Part shown: one piece after another, positions 58,986-64,000 of the stretch
Layout of the letters: each line of letters begins with the position of its first letter
Numbering within the stretch: position 1 is the stretch's first letter
NCBI RefSeq assembly: GCF_008245025.1
Contig: NZ_CP043426.1
Location: 1,240,001 to 1,304,000, forward strand
Length of the DNA stretch: 64,000 nt
Direction of reading: 5' to 3'
Source: Campylobacter lari subsp. concheus
GTDB lineage: Bacteria; Campylobacterota; Campylobacteria; Campylobacterales; Campylobacteraceae
Position numbers and translations under genes: made by a program
The notes under the pieces: generated by a model
What the model saw: only the letters and a program-made list of their open reading frames with translations
Database searches by the model: none
What the model was told of the DNA's origin: nothing

Positions 58986-59418
58986 TATAAAAGACTTAGC
59001 TTCTTGTATCAAGCTTTTTAAGCAAAGCGTATCCACTCTTTGTAAAAATGATTACACAAAAGAACAAATTCATGCTTGGATTAATATAGACCAAAAAGCT
59101 TGGGAAGAAAAATTCCAAAAGCAACTAAGCTTTGTCTATGAAAAAAAAGGCCAAATCATATCTTTTATAAGTATAAATTTAGAAGAAAAAACACTTGATC
59201 TTTGCTTTACTCATGCAAACTATGCTCATCAAGGTTATGGTAAAGCTTTATTAGAATTTGCTCTTAAAAACTACCCTTATAGTGAAATTTATACTTTTGC
59301 TAGCCTTAGTTCTAAAAATTTCTTTTTAAAAGCAGGATTTAAAATCATCAAAGAAAACATTACTATAAGAGATCAACAAGAATTGAAAAATTTTTTAATG
59401 AAAAAGGAAATAAATTGA
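58969..59418 (+). CDS. GNAT-family acetyltransferase
   Basis: A 149-residue GNAT. The acetyl-CoA loop is HQGYGKALL near residue 91 and the closing strand has KNFFLKAGFKII. The substrate is unknown. It starts at TTG within the end of the upstream gene, with AAGGAAA before it. It overlaps the beta-lactamase start by 4 bases. Confidence 0.82.
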   Translation: MIRKFNIKDLASCIKLFKQSVSTLCKNDYTKEQIHAWINIDQKAWEEKFQKQLSFVYEKKGQIISFISINLEEKTLDLCFTHANYAHQGYGKALLEFALKNYPYSEIYTFASLSSKNFFLKAGFKIIKENITIRDQQELKNFLMKKEIN

Positions 59419-60182
59419 AAAAAATACTTTTACTTTTTAGTCTTTTTTGCTCTTTTGCTTTGGCAAATGAAAATTTAAAAGATCTTTTTAAAGATTACAA
59501 TGAAAGTGGAGTTTTTATAGCTTATGATGGTAAAAAGTATTATAGCAATGATTTTACAAAAGCAAACAAACGCATTCTACCTGCCTCCACTTTTAAAATT
59601 TTCAATGCCTTAATCGCACTGAATGAAGGCATTGTGAAAAATACTAATGAGATTTTTTATCATTACAAAGGTGAAAAAGTATTTTTACCATCTTGGAAAA
59701 ATGACGCAAATTTAGCCCTAGCTATGCAAAGATCTCAGCTACCTGCCTATAAAGAACTAGCTAGAAAAATCGGCTTAGAAAAAATGCAAAAAAATCTAAA
59801 TAAACTCAACTATGGCAACCAAAAAATAAGCAAAATAGATGAGTTTTGGATAGATGATTCTTTACAAATTAGTCTTAAAGAACAAGCAAGCTTACTTTTT
59901 GAACTAGCAAATCTAAAATTAGATTATCCTAAAAATATACAAAAAGAAATTATAAATATAATAAAACTTAATGAAAATAATCATTATGAGTTTTTTGCAA
60001 AAACAGGCTGGGGTAAAGAAAAATACGGACAAATCGTAGGTTTTATAAAAGATAAAAAAACTCATCAAATTTATGCTTTTGCTTTATGTATGGATATAAG
60101 TGATTTTAATAAACTTTATCTAAGAGAAGAATTAGCAAAAAAATATCTATCATATTTAATAAACTTGACACATAAAAAATAA
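59415..60182 (+). CDS. Class D beta-lactamase, OXA-61-like family of Campylobacter
   Basis: A 255-residue serine beta-lactamase with a signal peptide (to about residue 17, FALA). The active-site motif STFK near residues 58-61, SQL (the usual S-x-V position, changed at the third residue), YGN near 122 and KTGWG near 197 are all present, so it should hydrolyse penicillins. Start is TTG, overlapping the GNAT stop (4 bases); expression probably depends on the surE promoter or a promoter inside the upstream genes. Campylobacter OXA enzymes vary between species; exact allele needs a database match. The 3' end overlaps bioC by 27 bases. Confidence 0.9.
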   Translation: MKKILLLFSLFCSFALANENLKDLFKDYNESGVFIAYDGKKYYSNDFTKANKRILPASTFKIFNALIALNEGIVKNTNEIFYHYKGEKVFLPSWKNDANLALAMQRSQLPAYKELARKIGLEKMQKNLNKLNYGNQKISKIDEFWIDDSLQISLKEQASLLFELANLKLDYPKNIQKEIINIIKLNENNHYEFFAKTGWGKEKYGQIVGFIKDKKTHQIYAFALCMDISDFNKLYLREELAKKYLSYLINLTHKK

Positions 60183-60866
60183 AGGATGATAAGTCAAGGT
60201 GTTTTGAAATTCTTTTTCATAGTTTTTTAAAAATGCCTTGCTTATAAAAAATTTATCACTCAAAGCATTTACTCCGCTTAATTTCAAATGCCTAAAAAGC
60301 TCTAAAGTATGATCAAATTTTAACTCTTTTAATTCTTCTTTTGCCTTGATAATCTTAAAATTTTTAGAAAGTTTTTGTGCAATTTGCTCTAAAGTCAAAT
60401 ATTCTAGTGATAAATTGGTACTTTGCTTTATTTGAATGAAATTTTTTTCTCCAAAAGTAGAAAAAAGCAAAATCCCATTTTTATTTAGCATATTTGCAAA
60501 ATTTTCTAAAAGCTCATCTATCTCTAACCACTGCATGCAAGCATTGGAAGCTATAAGATCAAATTTTTTCGTATAAAAGTGATGATTTTTAAGTTCATTC
60601 ATATCAAAAACGCCAAATTCTTCAAACTTACAAGGGTTTTCAAAAGGATAAATATCATTTAAAAAATAATGCTTAAATTTAATACACTCTTGCAAAGTCT
60701 TGCTAAAAACCCCTACCCCACAGCCAAACTCAAACACCGCTTCAAAATCGCTAAAATCATTCTCGCTAAGCATTTTACAAAGCTCTTTAGCCATATCTTT
60801 TTGCACAGGTGTATTTGCACTATAAGTGTCTTTTGCTCTTATGAAAGTTTGCAAAGTGCTTCCCAA
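60156..60866 (-). CDS. bioC: BioC-like malonyl-ACP O-methyltransferase
   Basis: A methyltransferase of up to 236 residues that would methylate malonyl-ACP to start pimelate synthesis for biotin. The SAM motif is FEFGCGVGVF near residue 47 and the ASNACMQW segment is family-like. The start is unclear: the longest frame opens at TTG 60866, without a good ribosome site, while a TTG at 60854 has GGAAG nearby. It overlaps bioG and lies in the bioF-bioG-bioC order. Confidence 0.82.
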   Translation of the reverse strand: MGSTLQTFIRAKDTYSANTPVQKDMAKELCKMLSENDFSDFEAVFEFGCGVGVFSKTLQECIKFKHYFLNDIYPFENPCKFEEFGVFDMNELKNHHFYTKKFDLIASNACMQWLEIDELLENFANMLNKNGILLFSTFGEKNFIQIKQSTNLSLEYLTLEQIAQKLSKNFKIIKAKEELKELKFDHTLELFRHLKLSGVNALSDKFFISKAFLKNYEKEFQNTLTYHPLFFMCQVY

Positions 60867-61465
60867 GTGTGGTATTTAAAAAATGCAAAATGTGGCTCAT
60901 CGATAAACATTGCCTTTTCTTTGAAAAAATTTAAAACATGCTTTGGTGGAAAGATTTTATCATCTTTGCTGATTATAGCTTTATCCCAAGTGAAATTTAC
61001 ATTTAAATCCTTAGTGCAAAACTCATATAAGCTTAAAAGTTCTTCTTTTAAATACTCATTTTTTTCAAAGTAAAATTCATCGCTTAAACTCATTCTTTTT
61101 TCAAGTAAATTTGATTTAAAATCCTCTAAAGCAAATCTTTTCATCGTAAGTTTAAAAATGGCTTTTTTGATCCCAAATTCATCATCTATAGGTAAATTTG
61201 TGCCATTTATGGCTATTTTTTTATCAAATTTTATATCTTTTAAAATTTTACTCGCCACGCAAACTCCCATAGAAAAGCCAACGAGAGTGATTTTTTCAAA
61301 TTTATGAAGATCAATTTCCCAATCAAAACTCGTATAATCATACACCATTAAAACATTTACATCACTTTTTAAATGCGAAAAATGACTAAAATGTGAACAA
61401 AACCCTGAAAAAAATAAAATCAACTCAGATGAATTTGCATTTTCATGTAAAAAATGAGTTTTCAA
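60839..61465 (-). CDS. bioG: BioG-like pimeloyl-ACP methyl ester esterase
   Basis: A 208-residue alpha/beta hydrolase of the DUF452/BioG family. The nucleophile Ser is in VGFSMGV near residue 71 and a late DEPHFAFF supplies the active-site His. BioG removes the methyl ester to end the BioC cycle, replacing BioH. It begins inside the bioF stop (4-base overlap) and overlaps bioC. Confidence 0.85.
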   Translation of the reverse strand: MKTHFLHENANSSELILFFSGFCSHFSHFSHLKSDVNVLMVYDYTSFDWEIDLHKFEKITLVGFSMGVCVASKILKDIKFDKKIAINGTNLPIDDEFGIKKAIFKLTMKRFALEDFKSNLLEKRMSLSDEFYFEKNEYLKEELLSLYEFCTKDLNVNFTWDKAIISKDDKIFPPKHVLNFFKEKAMFIDEPHFAFFKYHTWEALCKLS

Positions 61466-62586
61466 AGTACCTCCAAAACCTTTTCTAAGTCTTTTTTTAC
61501 TAAACCAGCATGCAAAGAAAAGCGAATTCTAGCTGTATTTTTAGCTACGGTTGGTTCTTTAATAGCAGGTGCGAAAATACCATTTTCTAAAAGCTTTTGA
61601 GAAATTTCACTAGCTAGTGCATTTTGGCCTAAAACAAAAGATATCACATAAGCCTCGCCTAAAACTGCACCTTTACTTGCCAAAGCATTTTTAAACCAAG
61701 TGCTTAACTCTAAAAGCTTTTTTCTTTGAACATTAAATTCATGCAAATGCTTAAAAACATGCAAAGTCCAAGCTACATTGATAGGTGCAATAGCAGTTGA
61801 GTATATAAAAGCTCTTGCTTTGTTGATGAAAAAATCTTTTTCATCACTTATCATGCAAGCTCCCATGGAAGCTATGGCCTTACCAAAGGTAAAAACTAAA
61901 AAATCCACTTCCTTTTCTAAACCCAAAAATTTCACATAACCCAAACCATCATCATTAAAACACCCTATGCTATGAGCTTCATCAATGTAAATTTTGATAT
62001 TTTTAAACTCTTTTTTTAAATTTATGAATTCTTTTATAGGTGCAAAATCCCCATCCATGCTAAATAAAGCTTCGCTTATGATGATAATATTTTCAAATTC
62101 TTTATAATGCTTTTGTACTAAACTTTGTAAATGCTTTATATCATTGTGTTTAAACCTTATAAATTTAGCCCCGCCAAGCCTTAAACCATCGATGATACTT
62201 GCATGCACTTGCTTATCTGCTAAAAATAAAGTATTTTTAATGCTTGCTAAAGCTTGCAAACAGCTAACATTTAAGGCATAGCCATTATTAAAATGTAAGA
62301 CTTTTTTGCCCAACTTAGCTTCTAAAAAGCTTTCAAATTCATCAAAAATCGCATAATTTCCACTCAAGCTTCTTGAACTTGAACTAGAAAATTCAAATTC
62401 TTTTAAATGTGTTAAAAAATCTTGCTTTAATGTTTTTTCATTGCTTAAATTTAAATAATCATTGCTCGCTAAATTTAGCAATTTTTGCCCATTATAAACG
62501 ACATATTTTCCCTCATGTTTTAATGAGCGTAGAATTCTAAAATTATCTTGTTGTTTTAACGCATCTAAAATTTGTGCAATTTGCAT
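61462..62586 (-). CDS. bioF: 8-amino-7-oxononanoate synthase
   Basis: A 374-residue PLP enzyme that condenses pimeloyl-ACP with alanine. The DEAHSIG motif near residue 199 and the PLP lysine in FTFGKAIASMG are intact, and LNLASNDYLNL opens the fold. Its ATG shares one base with the stop of the Sel1-repeat gene. First biotin gene of the minus-strand run. Confidence 0.94.
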   Translation of the reverse strand: MQIAQILDALKQQDNFRILRSLKHEGKYVVYNGQKLLNLASNDYLNLSNEKTLKQDFLTHLKEFEFSSSSSRSLSGNYAIFDEFESFLEAKLGKKVLHFNNGYALNVSCLQALASIKNTLFLADKQVHASIIDGLRLGGAKFIRFKHNDIKHLQSLVQKHYKEFENIIIISEALFSMDGDFAPIKEFINLKKEFKNIKIYIDEAHSIGCFNDDGLGYVKFLGLEKEVDFLVFTFGKAIASMGACMISDEKDFFINKARAFIYSTAIAPINVAWTLHVFKHLHEFNVQRKKLLELSTWFKNALASKGAVLGEAYVISFVLGQNALASEISQKLLENGIFAPAIKEPTVAKNTARIRFSLHAGLVKKDLEKVLEVL

Positions 62587-63314
62587 TATCGTTTAAGCCT
62601 TGCGTAGTTTTCACAACCCTCATCGCTTTTTAAATCACAAGCCTTACCAAAATATTCTAAAGCTTTGGAAATATCTTTTTTAACTCCAATTCCATTTTCA
62701 TACATAAGACCAAGCGCACCACAACCTTTGCCTTCATTTAAAATACAAGATTTTTTAAACAACTCCACTGCTTTAAAGTTATCTTTTTTAACACCTTTAC
62801 CTTTGAAATACGCAAGTCCAAGAAAAACACACCCATAACCATCTTTTAAATCACAAGCCTTTTTAAAAAGTTCTACTGCTTTGAAATTATCTTCTTCTAA
62901 ACCATTGCCATTAAAATACATTGCGCCAATCTTATAACAACCGAAGCTATCATTTAAATTACAAGCTTTTTGATACAATTCAACTGCTTTGAAATTATCT
63001 TTTCTTACACCATAACCATTTTCATACATAAAACCTAGCTCGGAACACCCCAAGCCCATATTTAATTTACAAGCTTTACTATAAAACTCCACTGCTTTAA
63101 AATTATCTTTTTCTACGCCTAACCCATCTCTATATAAAAGACCAAGAAGAACACAACCTCTAAGATCATCAGAATCGCAAGCCTGTTGCGAATACTTTAT
63201 AGCATTGGTGTAATCACCACTCTCATAGGCTTTAATTCCTTTTTCAACAAAATCCTCTTGCGAGTATGCAAAATTTAAAAATAAAATTGTTAGAACAATT
63301 AATATTTTTTTCAT
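62586..63314 (-). CDS. Secreted Sel1-repeat (Hcp-like) protein
   Basis: A 242-residue protein with a signal peptide (to about residue 18) and five or six repeats of about 36 residues, each ending in a DNFKAVE-type helix and carrying a pair of cysteines seven residues apart (for example SKACKLNMGLGC). This is the Helicobacter cysteine-rich protein (Hcp) pattern, where each Cys pair forms a disulfide. Hcp proteins have been tied to penicillin binding or host contact, but function is open. It sits between bioF and bioA with no known link to biotin. Confidence 0.82.
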   Translation of the reverse strand: MKKILIVLTILFLNFAYSQEDFVEKGIKAYESGDYTNAIKYSQQACDSDDLRGCVLLGLLYRDGLGVEKDNFKAVEFYSKACKLNMGLGCSELGFMYENGYGVRKDNFKAVELYQKACNLNDSFGCYKIGAMYFNGNGLEEDNFKAVELFKKACDLKDGYGCVFLGLAYFKGKGVKKDNFKAVELFKKSCILNEGKGCGALGLMYENGIGVKKDISKALEYFGKACDLKSDEGCENYARLKR

Positions 63315-63447
63315 TATTTTCCTTTTGAAATTTTAAAATAAAAAAGCTAATTATATAAATATTTTCTAAATAATCCTTTTTCGTTTTAAAGCATAAATTT
63401 GAGTAAAAATTGTAGTATCATTAGTAATAAAAATCAAAGAAGTAAAA

Positions 63448-64000
63448 ATGAATTTAAAAGAACTAGACTTAAAATACATTTGGCACCCTTGCACGCAAAT
63501 GAGCGATCATGAGTTTTTACCTTTAATACCTATAAAAAATGCCAAGGGGGTGTATTTGTATGATTTTGATGAAAAATCCTACATAGACTGCATTAGCTCT
63601 TGGTGGGTAAATATCTTTGGCCATTGTAATGAATATATCAATGAAAAAATCAAAAATCAACTTCAAAATTTAGAGCATGTCTTGCTTGCAGGCTTTTCAC
63701 ATGAGCCTATCATAAAGCTTTCACAAAGACTTTGTAAGCTTTTACCTTTTGATAAATGCTTTTTTGCAGACAATGGTAGCTCGGCCATAGAAGTGGCTTT
63801 AAAAATGAGCTTTCAATACCACTTAAACAATGGCTCTAAAAAGGATAAATTCTTATCACTTAGCAATTCTTACCATGGAGAAACCTTAGGTGCATTAAGC
63901 GTTGGCGATGTAGCACTTTATAAAAAAACCTATGAGCCTTTACTTTTAAAAAGTATCACAACACCTGTGCCAACTAGCAAGGACTATACAAAAGAACTTG
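63448..64000 (+). CDS. bioA: BioA, adenosylmethionine-8-amino-7-oxononanoate aminotransferase (5' part)
   Basis: The first 184 residues of a class III PLP aminotransferase; the gene runs past the right edge. IWHPCTQM near the start, [10 protein letters not shown] and the [14 protein letters not shown] and [13 protein letters not shown] motifs are typical of BioA. It converts 8-amino-7-oxononanoate to diaminopelargonate in biotin synthesis. It is divergent from the Sel1-bioF-bioG-bioC run; the 133-base gap must hold both promoters. Confidence 0.93.
   Translation, partial: MNLKELDLKYIWHPCTQMSDHEFLPLIPIKNAKGVYLYDFDEKSYIDCISSWWVNIFGHCNEYINEKIKNQLQNLEHVLLAGFSHEPIIKLSQRLCKLLPFDKCFFADNGSSAIEVALKMSFQYHLNNGSKKDKFLSLSNSYHGETLGALSVGDVALYKKTYEPLLLKSITTPVPTSKDYTKEL

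Noticed and set aside
1..64000. tRNA genes, rRNA, CRISPR arrays, transposases and prophage genes
   Set aside because: I looked through the gaps and saw no cloverleaf-like, repeat-spacer or transposase patterns; short RNA genes could still be missed without a program.

Overview
The window is chromosomal DNA of a Campylobacter, most likely of the C. lari group. It is very AT-rich. Start codons include TTG, ribosome sites are AAGGA-like, and genes are tightly packed with many 1-4 base overlaps. Gene order follows C. jejuni as I remember it (pse genes, flhB-ahpC-fdxA-ndk-rpmF-plsX-fabH-motBA-polA, uvrA, serC-xseA-ubiE-perR-dxs-fliHGF-hisC-pheA-lysA-pth-rplY, tal-serB-cheWAV-greA-lpxB, surE, bioCGFA). 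The species call is inference, since no 16S gene is present.

Region by region. 1-4.2 kb is the end of a flagellin-sugar (pseudaminic acid) locus: a WbqC-family gene, pseG, pseH, then hisF-like, hisH-like and pseA on the other strand. pseG and pseA are each broken by one missing base in a homopolymer. 4.3-10.9 kb holds a TauE/SafE permease, flhB and two chemoreceptor genes. The receptors share about 916 bp of identical 3' DNA, and the second is broken by a perfect 203-bp tandem duplication. 11-21 kb holds peroxide defence and ferredoxin, ndk, a ribosomal/lipid cluster (DUF177-rpmF-plsX-fabH), the stator genes motAB, polA, an MFS transporter and a nucleoside hydrolase. 22-29 kb has an isolated trpB with a possible short leader peptide, then uvrA and cstA-ybdD.

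29-53 kb is a long run of minus-strand housekeeping genes: serC, xseA, ubiE, a CYTH/CHAD-like protein, perR, dxs, flagellar fliHGF, hisC, pheA, a HAD phosphatase, lysA, an LPS-export permease, pth, rplY, tal, serB, the chemotaxis core cheW-cheA-cheV, a metallophosphoesterase, greA and lpxB.

53-57.5 kb is the accessory part. An ABC/OLD-type ATPase gene is followed 1 base later by a small protein with a PD-(D/E)xK nuclease pattern, a plausible undescribed two-gene defence module. Next to it is a complete cytolethal distending toxin operon (cdtABC). This block lies between lpxB and surE. 57.5-64 kb has surE, a ThiF/TcdA-like enzyme, a GNAT, a class D beta-lactamase, bioC-bioG-bioF, a Sel1/Hcp repeat protein and the start of bioA.

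Motility is the common thread: export (flhB), MS ring and switch (fliF, fliG, fliH), stator, chemotaxis kinase and receptors all look intact except one receptor. The sugar genes that many campylobacters need for filament assembly carry frameshifts. If these are real, the strain would be expected to have a flagellar or glycan defect. No tRNA, rRNA, CRISPR array, transposase or prophage gene was recognised.
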